In this document: piece by piece, positions 35,901 through 47,420 of the stretch | How the letters are laid out: the number at the start of each line of letters is the position of its first letter | Numbering within the stretch: the stretch's first letter is position 1 | Assembly: GCF_011075055.1 (NCBI RefSeq) | Contig: NC_058146.1 | Location: forward strand, 6,076,001 to 6,140,000 | Origin: Mangifera indica | Taxonomy: Eukaryota > Streptophyta > Magnoliopsida > Sapindales > Anacardiaceae | Length of the DNA: 64,000 nucleotides | Direction of reading: 5' to 3' | Notes under the pieces: generated by a model | Told to the model about the DNA's origin: nothing | Database searches by the model: none | Seen by the model: the letters and a program-made list of their open reading frames with translations, nothing else | Program-made: the position numbers and the translations under genes

Positions 35901-38210
35901 AATGGAATAATATTGTTAATTGAAAACCTAAATTGAAAAAAAAGGTTGCACTATGTGTTGTTGTGTTTTAGAATTATGACTCAAATTTTAAAACAAAATT
36001 ATGAGCATCCATTTATTTGTTATGGAAATTATTGAAACTTCAAAGGTGAGGCTGAATTATATTCTTATAATTGTTTTTGAGATGGTTTTGTGTTTGAATT
36101 TATTTTGCCAACTACAAAAATAATGGCCTAGGGTGAATAATTTAAAGCTACCAATTACCATGCCCTTCTTGATTTTAATGAGGATAAATAATTTTTATTT
36201 TAGTTAATGAAATCTACAATTATTGCTTGCTTAAAATTACCTTCAAATTAACAACTAAATATTTCAAATTGACATTTAGATCATGCCAATACTTGCACTT
36301 GAAGGATGCAAGTTCTGATCAGAATAGTCAGTGAGAGATTTGACCATTAAATATGAAAAAAAAAAAAAATTGGTATTAGATCTTGGTTGGAGAGAATGTC
36401 GGGAGAGAGAGAGACTAGGCTGAAGAAGGTAGTTTGTTAGCCAGATTCTAGTGATTAGAAAATATAGAAAAGAAAAATAAATGTTAAGGGAAAAAAGTAA
36501 TTTTTAAAACTTAGGTTAGAAGAAAATTGTGAGTTTTTAAAATTAAGGTGATGGAATGAGATAAAATTTTATTTTTTTAAATTTTATTAGTTAAATAATA
36601 ATTATATTTTTAATACTAACAGATGTTGTTAACTTTAACAGTTGATAGATAGATATTTAGATTTTTAAAATTTAATGGGTGAGAATTTAACAATGAACTA
36701 AAGCTTAAATGACTCTAAAAGTTAGTAAAACAAATGAAATATTAAAACTTCTAAGATAAAAGTCTGAGTTCGAGCTTCTTTTATGTTTATGAAATCTTAA
36801 CTTACCTAATATAATGATTGTAAGTCTGATCACTGTACTATAATTTTATCCATCAAACAAATACAAATAGTTGGATTATATATAATTAAAAAAAAAGGCT
36901 TGAGTGGAAGTAAGTCTTTTGGCCTTATATTATTGTAAGTATCTATATCTTGTTGATCACTTATTTATTTATTATGCATTCACGAGTTGATTTGTATGGA
37001 TCGAACATGGCCCGCTTCTCAATAATTATTTTTTGGCCTGTTGGTTGAAACAAGCAAAGTGAAAGACAAAGTTTGTCGAAGTAGTGTTTATCGAGTTTAA
37101 ACTTTAAACCAAAAAAAAAGCAAGTGGGAATTGGAAGAATCCAAGAAATATGAGAGTGACATTTATTATTATTAAGTTAACACGATTACCTCTTTTGAAA
37201 GCGTTTACAGTAAAACCCTAATCTTGCCCAATCTCATCATTTATGTGCTTTGTTTGAGTTGATTTGATGGGGGCCATGGCAGACATGCACAGAGATGATA
37301 ATGCCAGTAAGTGGAAACGACAAGGAGAGTATATTTCCAGCTTCTCAATGGAATTACAATGATATGGTCTCCCTCTGCAATTCTCTTTTTGGTGCTCACC
37401 CTAGACCCAACTGGATTACTACTCAATTTGGTGGCCATGTGGGTATTTTTTTTTTTTCCCCCATTTGTACTTAAAAAATATTATTTTTATATAACATTAT
37501 TTTTGCATTGAAATTGAACAGAGTATTGAGAGGGTTTTGAAAAGATTTGGAAGCAATATCATCTTCTTTAATGGTTTAAGAGATCCTTGGAGTGGGGGAG
37601 GGTATGAATCAATTTCATCTCTGTCATTCTCCTCTATCGTTTTAATTATATGCTCTCTCATTCAAAATTATCAATGATTTCAGGGTGCTCAAGAATGTTT
37701 CCAACACCATAATTGCCATTGTTGCGGAAGAAGGTCAGTAAATTACATTAATTCTTAATACATATAGATTTTTTTTTTTTGTAACTGGGTTCGCCTGTAT
37801 TAGTTAGATGGGTAAACTCAAAACATAATGACAATTTACTAACCTTCAACTATTATACTAGGGAAGTCAAGATTTCATAAATGTGATAAAGACTCTAATT
37901 CAGATCTTTCCTCTAAAAAATTTTAATATTCTACCTATTACAACATATAGATAATTTTTACCATGTTAGATTATACATTTTGTTTTCAATCATTTCAAAA
38001 AAAATAAAATCATAAAACACAAACTTTAAGATCCTTTATCCCTTTGATGTTGAAATTAGTGGTTTTGTTTTTAAATCAGGAGCTCACCATGTGGATCTGA
38101 GATTTTCAACAAGTGAAGACCCAAAATGGCTTCAAGATGTGAGGAAAACAGAAGTGAACATCATCGCAAATTGGATCTCTCAATATTACTATGACTTAGC
38201 CCTTCTTTAG
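32980..38210 (+). CDS. Family S28 serine peptidase, lysosomal Pro-X carboxypeptidase-like
   Basis: Ten exons (32980-33339, 33423-33612, 33753-33886, 34639-34751, 34839-34962, 35077-35232, 37283-37438, 37522-37601, 37684-37733, 38080-38210) join in phase to 497 residues, the usual length for plant members. S28 enzymes remove residues after a penultimate proline in the vacuole/lysosome or outside the cell. The start at 32980 gives a clean signal peptide ([20 protein letters not shown]); an in-frame ATG 174 bases upstream would bury it. The triad is visible: Ser180 in GGSYGG, Asp432 in [11 protein letters not shown] and His457 in GAHHVDLR, with nearly the spacing of human PRCP (179/430/455). Residue 122 is Gly in HGFYG, where the family, and copy A, have Arg. 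Intron 6 is 2 kb; intron 3 contains a MITE. Codon 183/184 is split so that Met follows GGSYGG. Confidence 0.94.
34085..34555. mobile_element. AT-rich MITE-like element in S28 intron 3 (copy B)
   Basis: Same insertion as at about 6415-6885, with small indels. It is related in inverse orientation to 45295-45746. Borders are approximate. Confidence 0.55.
35233..37282. other. Large intron 6 of the S28 gene
   Basis: This 2-kb intron is AT-rich. The part from about 35797 (GCCCTTTGGCTGCAATTCTG) to about 36715 resembles the degenerate MITE family seen better at 62332-63258, with the inner string TTTTTAAAATTTAATGGGTGA near its end. No coding exon is needed here because phases join directly across it. 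Confidence 0.6.
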
Positions 38211-41200
38211 AGATAACAAAATTAAACCTTTTTTTTTTTTTTAATTTTTATAGAAGTCAATAATCTGCGCCCATATTTGGTTAAAAAAAAAAAATGGGTC
38301 AGGGCATTGATCGAAGTCTTGAGCTAATTGGGACAGATTTAGAGGCAAATGATGTGGCAATTTTGGGCCAAGACAGGCTCTTTATTTAGGCCTTTTCAGT
38401 TGCAATTTGAAAAGCACTACCATTAGCAGCAGATTGGCAAATAAGAACAATGTAGTCCTTGTTAGATTCAAATTTGTTGAAAACAGTAACACTATTAATT
38501 AGGGCAGCACAGAAATGAGGTACCCCATCAACCTAACAACAAACTTAAATTTATTTTGACGTCTTTGAATGAAAGAGGTAAACTAAGAGGCATGGAATCA
38601 AAGATTGACAACCAAGTGTTAGGTAAGAGAAGAGATTATCTGTTGGAAAAAAAAAAAAAAAATTGAGCCAGCTTTATTTTCAAAGTTAGGCCATGAAAGA
38701 GACAGGACGGTCCATTATTCAAAATTACAGGGAAAGTGGGTTTGTGATTGGGTTATTATTTGGAAAAGTTAGTGGACATGATTTATGTAGTTGACTACAA
38801 AACATGTACCTCCTCTTCTTTGCTTTCATAATTTCCTCATGTTCTTCAACCCTTTCTAAAGCCAATAATTCCATTTAATTTTTTTTTAATGAAAAAATTT
38901 ATTTTCGTCAAATTATTTTTTTAAAATTGAATTAATTATGTTGGGTAAAATAAATTTTGGATTTAACCATTGCAAATTAAGTTTTTAATAAAATTATATA
39001 AATTATATATATTATTACATAATTAAATATTATTTTTAATTTAAAATTATTTAATTATATAACAATATATATCAAATGCCTATTCATTTGTATTCTCTCT
39101 AGCTATAGTGAGGGAATGGTAAAGTTTTCAGAAACGTGAGAAGGTTGGCAGATTGAGATGAAATTCAAAGGGACCATACTGCCTGTTGATGGTCCCCAAT
39201 CACGAGCGTAACCCTACACCGCAATCACTACGTGTCAATAACCCAATTGCATCATTATCTGATGCTTTGCCTTTTAAAACAAAGCAGCCTGCCCTGTCAT
39301 CACTTAACTCCAAGTCCCAATCTCAACCCTTTGTTTCTTATTCTTATTGTGCACTTCTTCTTCCCTCTCCGTTCTGAAATATATATATTATATATTAAAT
39401 TTGCCCGCGCATGCCTGGCCCTAGACTGACTTGATTTTGATTGATTTCATAAGCCTTTTACAACCAGAAAAACCCTAGACGTGGCCTCTTCTATACTGTT
39501 TTGGGTTTCCAATATTTTAGCTTGTAATTTTGTGGCTCAAAAAAATTTCAGATGTTTTATTATCAACTTGATTCATTCGGAGACTCATACACATGGCCTT
39601 TTTTTTAAAATCATTTAATTGATCTACTTGTGCCAGATATTTGGTGTATGAAAAGACAGGAGTAGGCCAGCCAGATAGGGGAAACTCTGGTGTCCATGAA
39701 ATTAAATTTTTTGTCTTGTAGGAACAATATTTTCATTATTTTCGTTTTTTCTGTGCTCAGGCCTCAGTGTATCATATTTGCTGAGTTTTGGTAAATACAA
39801 GTTGAAGCAATCTTTAATGAGAAAAATAGAAAATAAGTGTACTCTCTTCAACTTACCAAATTTGAAGAAAAGCTTTTGTTAATGATCATTACTCGTATGT
39901 AAAGTTTAACATCATTAGATACTGTATTAAATTACACAAAGGTTAGGACTAATACTTATGAGAGAAGTCAATAATGTTAGTAGAATTACCTTAAGGGGTA
40001 ATTCGAATGACAAAAAAGAAGACTTTATATATAAGAGAATATAAATTCATGTCTCTTCTAACGATATATTACGATCAAACTGTTAACTTACATAATTTAG
40101 TGATTGTAGGATTGATCATTAGATCTAAGATTTATCTTATTTAATGTGGTTAGTTCTGACCTAATGTGATAGTCTGACTCGAATGAGGTTCTTTATAAAC
40201 AAATGTTTTCAAGGAAGGAAATAAACATTTAGTTGGATTATCTTACTTATAAGACCAACTAAGTCTCCATGGAGTTGCTGAGCTTTCTATGTCCAGAAAA
40301 AATGATATGTGCTTGTAAATATCAAAGTGTTTACAAAATTTTGGATTTTTTTCCATCTTCATCCAATATTGGTGCCCCATTGTCACCAACTTTTGTGGCT
40401 TATAGTATGAGATTTTGTTGCTCTTCTTTAAGATGAATATCCCATGAGACTTTTAAAGAGTTACCAAACCCAACAATTAACAGGTGGGATATTGCTTTGT
40501 ATAAAAGAATTAAGTTTTGTTTTGTAAGTGTTGCTTGCCATTTTCATTAGTTGTAATATTATAATTATATTGTAATCATACATTCCATTTGTAAATTTAA
40601 TTGACATTATATTTTTTTTTGGTTAAATTAGTGGTGATTTTCCTAACACGAGATTTGGAACCGAAGTTCTTCAATTTGAGTAGTTTTCAAATTTTTATTA
40701 ACAAAATTGTTGGGGATTTTGTTCACATCATATTGAGCCTCTAAAATACCAGAAATCTTAAACTTAAAAAAGAAAGTTCCATTAATTCTTTTTATGATTT
40801 GTTTAATGAAATTAGATGTAATTGTTTTAAGAGCTTTATCAATTATCATTAGAGTCCTTAAGTATTATCTTGTTAAAACCCTTCTCTAAAAACCTTTTAC
40901 CTCTTATCAAGTGATACAAAATTTTATAAGAAAAATTTCTTATGATAGAAGTCTGTGTATTTGTTTCTTTTTTTAACAAGAAACCTCATTTGAATAGAAT
41001 AAATTTCAGATTTAGTGATTGATCTCACAATCTTTACTCATGATTTGAATAGACAATAATATATGAAGATATATTAATTGAATCAATTGCATGCATGGAA
41101 GTTATCATTTTCACAATTTCTTCTTCAAGATCTATCAACAATAACAACTATATTTAATTTCTCACGTCTGCAATATAGTTAGACGATGTTAGATAAACTG

Positions 41201-42975
41201 AAAAAGAATAATATTTGTCGAAGTAGAATATATATTAATTTAATCAATTAATTACACCCCAAATAATTAATTATTCTGTGTAACACTCATGATTGAAATA
41301 ATCCCCAGATGCGTTATCAGTCTTCAGATTATGGTGCAATGTTCTTAGACTTTTTGACGGACATACTGCTACATTGAAACCATACAATAGATATCGAAAA
41401 TTGGGAAAAAAAAATCATGGTGCTTCGGATTTGAAAAACGAATGCAAATGCATGCATATAGAAGGATTATTATATGTTTATATAAACGAATATTGCCGTA
41501 TGATTAATTTATATAATGTTGTTGTTATTGTTTTAGATGTAAGTTTTGAAAGACATATTACTCTGCAAAAGAATAGATTTTTTTCCATAAATAAAAATTT
41601 GACTAATTAAAAAAAAAAACTTGACATTTGACTATCATTCAATTTGAATCTACTAGTAAAAATTCTAAAGAAATAACTAAAATATTGTTGGAAGAAACCA
41701 TAGACATGATTTATATCAAATTTTGTACATTCAGAAATCAATAAAATGTACCCAGATTTAATTCTATTCGCATTGATGATTTGAAAACGCTCTGAGAATT
41801 TATGTTAGTCATTTCCACGGGACCATTTGCCTCCATGCACTGCCAATTTCAGATTGAATTTTCTGGGAGACTCTTTGTGATTTCTGTGCATGTGCCTTGT
41901 GTTGGGAAGGTTTAATGTAATGTAATGTAATTGAATAAAATTGATTTGTTTTGAATGAACCCAAACCCAATAAATATGAACGCGAGGTCACATCTGGTGA
42001 GAATAAATGATAATTTTTTTTTTTATGCGAAATAACATTATTACCTAACCGTTATTTTAATATTAATCCATCTAAATTAATATTAATATTTCTCGAAAAA
42101 AGTGTTATTCATGATAAAATATGTGTAAAAAAAATCAGTTGATCGCAAGAATAGGTCGAGGACCCAGTGCAAAGGTATCTGCAAATTGGTCTAAAGCTAG
42201 CCAGGCGGGTTTTGCTTTGGAAATGAGGAAGAACCAAATTTAGAAATAAATTATTTTTTTTTTTGGCTTATATATTTTATTACAATAATATCTCACCAAA
42301 CTTTCCATAATAATGTCATGGCATTGTCTAGTTTAAATATAAATTTCCAAAATTTACGGAAAATATCCTCCAGGCAGATGGATGAAGATTCCTATCCCCA
42401 ACCTGTTATATTTTAGATTAGTTTTCTTTATGGTCAAGGATTCCCTTACTTGGCCAGACAAGTATCTTTCAGGAAGTTTTAGAAAATTTCAGGTTTTGCC
42501 TTATCCCAACACACGTAAATGCGTATTTATATAATATGCATGGAAGAGAGGTTTGGGAAGGTTTTGGACCATTGGATCAAAGGTGTTAGATGAGTCCTGT
42601 CAGTAAATCTATGGTTGAGATGGATTTTAGGGTGTGATACATGCACATGGACATGGTATCAATAATTGAGCTTTTTGGTATAATGGATGCCAATTTGTAC
42701 CTTGCTGCAAGCCATGCCAATGTAAATTGACAAGTCTTAGGCGGAATTTAGACATTTCTCACAATTTAAGACATTTTTGTTGAGCTTAGTTTTTTTTTTT
42801 TTTTCCTATTATCTGTTTGCAAATTAAGAAGAGAAACTTAGGTAGAATATGGACATTTGTTGAACTTAGACATATGGGTTTTTTAATTGAGAAAAAACAA
42901 AAAAAAGAAGAAAAGAAAATGATGAGATTAAATTCTTGTTCATATTTGTATTAATAAGTTGTTTGCATTAACAAG

Positions 42976-43128
42976 TAATATTATGTGTACACATTTTAGT
43001 ATATAATTTAGATATACAGATGATATATTATCAAGTGATTATATATTATTTTATCTTTTATTCAAAATCATTCAATCGTATAATAACATATTATTTATGT
43101 GCCCAAATTTATACATAAATAATAATGT
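42976..43128. mobile_element. MITE related to the element at 20305-20475
   Basis: It shares the end ATGTGTAC(A/C)CA and the central string ATTCAAAATCATTCAATC with the 20305-20475 element, in the same order, and the right half repeats the left in inverse but more diverged form. A further AT-rich palindrome (43128-43225) directly follows it. Confidence 0.55.
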
Positions 43129-43799
43129 ATCATTATATAATTCAATATTATTTTATTTTTAATTTTTAATTATTTAATTATATAATGATATATTATTATT
43201 TATATATAAAATTATATATATACTGCTATGCTTAATTATCAGTGGGCGGCAGCCATCTAGATGAAGAATTAGTTTGGACGTAGAAATAAATAGATAAGAG
43301 TGAGATGGCGAATGAAATTGTTTGTATTAGAGGACTGAAACCTCTATAATTGTGAGAGATTAGTCCAACTTTTCGTGGGGTTGAAAGGGGTGTCCGAATC
43401 TACCTGGAACTTAAGGTGGGTTTTGTCTGAAACTATCAGAAACAGACACCAAAAATATACACAAATAAAGCGAAACGTGACATGAAGATTGAAGAAAAAG
43501 AATATAAAATTGAAAGAGAAACAAACAGCCAGAGAGAGAAAAGAGAAAATGTAGGCTAAGTGTGAGGAGAGGATTGAAACACGACTGAATAAAATAAAAC
43601 CGGGTAGAGGAGAAGAAGAGGAAGGTTTCCAATTGTACAGGTCTTATCTCATCTTTGTGCTTATTGGAAAAGGAAAGGGACTAGGAATGGCCAAGCATCA
43701 ATAATGCTGTCATGCACGTGACTATTATACCATTCTCTTTTCTCTTCTTTATACTTATTTATAATTCATTATATATTTTATGTATACACCTAATATAAT

Positions 43800-44240
43800 G
43801 GTCACTTTTGGTACATATTCCTAACCCTAGTTAGTAAAAATACAAATTATTCACATTTTTTACCTTTCATCTTTGTTTGGACAATGACGAATCGTCACGA
43901 CAATAGATCAATACTGAGAGAGATTGCCAAAAAGAAGAAATAGGTGAAAAGAGCTAACCATTGGTCGGAATGGAGGTGGCTGGAGAAGAGAAGAAAACCC
44001 TATGGGGGATTCAATCACTTTTCAAATTTTATGTGAGAGAAAATTATTAAATTTTTAAACTTAAAAAAAGAAATGCGATAAATTTTTTAGTTTTTTTAAA
44101 TCTTTTATCTTAATAACATTTTTATCTCTAACTCTAATAATAAATTTTAACATATTAGTAAATATTTAGGTTTTTTAAAGTTAATGAGCAAAAATTTGTC
44201 TTTTCACTAAACCTTACATGGGTAATACTCCTTTGGCCTA
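43800..44240. mobile_element. Degenerate MITE of the GGCCAAAG-end family
   Basis: The right end, ATGGGTAATACTCCTTTGGCC, preceded by GTTAATGAGCAAAAATTTGT, resembles the right end of the element at 62332-63258. The left end near 43800 is less certain. No coding sequence. Confidence 0.4.
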
Positions 44241-45294
44241 TATATTTTATGTATTACATGACCGAATTCAAAAGCAAATTCATTTACGGATCACTGCAGG
44301 TTCATATTCTTAACACACCCAACTTTTTTTTTTTTAAACGAAAACCCCCACTTAAGTATAACATAATTATTATACCAAATAAAATAAAAATATTATCGTA
44401 ATAGGAATTGAAACATAAAACCTTCTTTATTATCACCCACGCTATCATTTGAAAAGTCTTAAAAGGTATATGTGTAGGTCTTTAAATATTTGGCCTGCCA
44501 TTAATTTCAAAGTACGGAGAATGTTTGAAATTTACTAGTGAAAGTAAGGTTTTTATCCCCTAGTTAGAATTTTAAAACAATCTACCACATACAAAATTTA
44601 TGTGGAATGAACAATTAATTGTAGAAGAATAAAAGCAAAGTATAATTGATGCTTCAAAATCTGGATGATTTATGCATACTAAATTCTTCCATTATTGTAT
44701 AAGTTATGAAATTTTATCTTTTAATTAGAAGTGGGTGTTTTTTTTTTTCTATGTAAAAATGTATTAAAAGAAAGAAAGAAAGAAATTCTCGTGCGCACAA
44801 AAAACACTCGAACACAACCTAAACTTGTCATGCCAAAAGACAAAACATTTAGAAAGTAAACCGAAGCAAAACAAATAAACAAATACAGTAACTTAAAGCA
44901 ATAATTCTTAAAAACTATCTAATAAACATAAGAGATATGGCCTAAGAGGGAGAAAAGGAATGACAGAAGAGGGTGTGTTTGAATTTTAAAAGAAATACCA
45001 AGAGAGGCATTCGCCCAAAACATGGAATCTAGTTAATGATTTACCCAAATGGTGAATAAACGACAGCCGTTGGATGGAAGTGTCAGGTTGGAAACCTTTG
45101 TCAACAATAGTAACATGGGGTGTTTCTTCTCATTTACCAACTAAAAAATTAATAGGGTATATATTTCCAGTTTTGAGTATATAATTAAATATTTAAATAA
45201 TATATTATTACGTGATTAGATATTTATATATTTATATATTCATAAAATGACATTGAAAATAATTATTAAAATTTTCATCATGCAAAACCTTAGA

Positions 45295-45746
45295 GGGCTA
45301 TTTGGTGGAGAGGTAATAAAAATTATTCTAGTAATATATTTTTTATTAATTATATTACTTTATTTAGTTTATAAATAATAAAAAATTTCGATAATATATC
45401 AATGGTGATGTAATATATAATATAAAGAGTAATATAATTATCATCGTTACTTTAAGTATTAAAATACTATTAAAGTAATTTTGATTTTATTATAACTATA
45501 TTCTTATTTATTAATTTTTAGAAAAAAATACTCTTATTTTCAATTAATATAACAAATAATATAAAAATATTTTAGAATAATTATACTTAAGAGAATTTAA
45601 ATGAAATAATGTATTAGTATTCTGTTATTACGTTTAACCAAACAGAATAGTTATTTAAATATATTTATTTTTATCAAATATAGTAATCCATATTAACAGT
45701 AATATCCTAATTTTGGTAAAAAAATATTACCGAAACTAAACGCGCC
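45295..45746. mobile_element. AT-rich MITE-like element ending 180 bp before the B3 start codon
   Basis: The ends are imperfect inverted repeats: GGGCTATTTGGTGGAGAGG...TAATA on the left and TATTACCGAAACTAAACGCGCC on the right. The interior matches the S28 intron 3 elements in reverse complement and the hydrolase intron element at about 56785-57035. No clear target-site duplication. Superfamily not certain; the end sequence is reminiscent of hAT-type MITEs. Confidence 0.6.
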
Positions 45747-45923
45747 ATAAAAGTACTATTGTGCTCGTTATTCTCATTCTCACTGTCATTTGTCATCTCT
45801 CTTCTTTTTGTTTCATCTTTTCTTCATCAAAACCAGAATAATAATCACTCGTTGCTTCTCTAAATTTATTAACCATTTCTCCACTGATTTACAAGAAGTC
45901 TTCAACAACAACGATCCTTAAAC

Positions 45924-47420
45924 ATGGAGCCATCTCAGCATCACAACTCTTCTTCAAACCAACAACCATTCAATTCTTGGCCTTCTCACCAACAATTCTT
46001 CCACCACCACCCCACTATGTTTCCTCCAAATATTCATCATCAAAGTTTCAACTTTAATCTTAACCAGGAGGACTACTGCCGAGAAGAACAGGGGGGGCAG
46101 GATGAGGCAGATGTCCCTGCTGACACCAGACAATTACAGGAAGCTGAGGGTGAGAAAGAACCCATGTTTGAGAAGCTCTTAACTCCCAGTGACGTGGGAA
46201 AGCTCAACCGTCTGGTGATTCCCAAACAACATGCGGAGAAATACTTTCCACTCGGCGGCGGCGCTGACTCGGCGGACAAAGGGTTATTACTGAGCTTCGA
46301 GGACGAGTCCGGAAAGTGCTGGAGATTTCGATACTCGTATTGGAACAGTAGCCAGAGCTATGTGTTGACCAAAGGCTGGAGCCGATTCGTGAAGGAGAAG
46401 AGATTGGATGCGGGCGATATAATTCTTTTCTTTCGCCATAGAACCGATGGCCAAAGGTTGTTTATAGGGTGGAGACGACGCGGCGCTACGGTAGCCCCGG
46501 ATGCTCATAGTGATAGCGGTTGTGGTGGTGGAAGCTCCGGAGGAGGTTGGTGGAGCGGAGGTTTGTATTCAGGCTCACCACATCCCTATCCTCCTGCTCC
46601 ACACCAACCTGACTGTCTTCATGCAGGTTTAATATTTCTTCTTCTTATTATTATTCTTCATTTCCATTTTAGTATTTTTTTTTTTTTAACTGGGAACGCG
46701 CATACCCTAGATAAATAACTCAACTGATAACTATTATATCGAGTAAACCAGAGTCTTTTTTCTTGAAAATTCTATTACTTCACAAGTTTTGCCAATCCCT
46801 AATTCTCATTTTAGTCTTATATATTCATAAAACAGAAGAAAGAAAAAAAAAAAAAAGCGTTCTGGGTAAATAAAATTTTCAGCAGGTTGTTCAGAGATTT
46901 ACATGGAGGCATTGTGGTATTTCCAGGCAGTGTGGTGCAGAGCTCAGGTGGGAATTCAAAGACATTGAGGCTATTTGGGGTGAATATGGAGTGTCAGTTG
47001 GATGAGTTGGAGCCATCGAGGGCTGATGGTTCGTCACTGTGGAGCCATGGTTTCCAACAGCAGCAGTTTAATGAGTCTCAGACTTATTCTTCAGACGGCC
47101 ACCATCACATGGTAGGCAGATCACTATTATTTAAAATTGTTTTTACGGCTAAGTCTAAGCTGTGAGTGACATCGTTGTTTCTCATAATGAGCCAATAATA
47201 CAATTGATAGAAAATTAGTGAGGGCAAGAAGGAGATTAACACGTGGCCAAATTGTGTGGTTTTTAATTTAAACAAGATCAGGTGGTTGATTCTGGTGATA
47301 ATTAGAGATGAAAATTAAGGTAATGAAATAATAATAATATTATTATTGCGTGTGTGTTTGTCACAGGATATCACTTTCGCCCAAGATGTTAACCGGATGA
47401 TGAGAAATCACCAAGGATAA
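45924..47420 (+). CDS. NGAL: B3-domain transcription factor, NGATHA-like (NGAL) group
   Basis: Three exons (45924-46626, 46927-47111, 47367-47420) join in phase to 313 residues. After a His/Gln/Ser-rich amino end comes a B3 DNA-binding domain at residues 81-187, opening [20 protein letters not shown] and containing [20 protein letters not shown]. There is no AP2 domain, which separates it from RAV proteins. A Gly-rich linker and PDCLHAG, split by intron 1, lead to RLFGVNM at residues 249-255, the B3 repression motif, so it is a likely repressor. Arabidopsis NGAL2 (SOD7, At3g11580) and NGAL3 (DPA4, At5g06250) restrict seed and leaf-margin growth; the LETM1/TBL neighbours place this gene with those two. 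Exon 2 begins at the acceptor 46925-46926, chosen because it restores CLHAGSVVQ and phase. A MITE lies in the promoter. Confidence 0.92.

Larger units (their letters stand above)
38211..45923. other. Gene-poor 7.7-kb intergenic region upstream of the B3 gene
   Basis: No coding gene is supported; all frames are short and unrecognised. It contains AT palindromic MITE relatives (about 38985-39100, 42976-43128, 43128-43225), a GGCCAAAG-end element (about 43800-44240), a GAAA microsatellite at 44768-44784 and the element at 45295-45746. It includes the likely promoter of the B3 gene; a CT-rich leader occupies about 45770-45923. Confidence 0.6.

Noticed and set aside
46887..46926. Upstream beginning of the B3 exon 2 frame
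   Set aside because: No acceptor there keeps phase with exon 1; the acceptor at 46925-46926 restores the conserved CLHAGSVVQ join.
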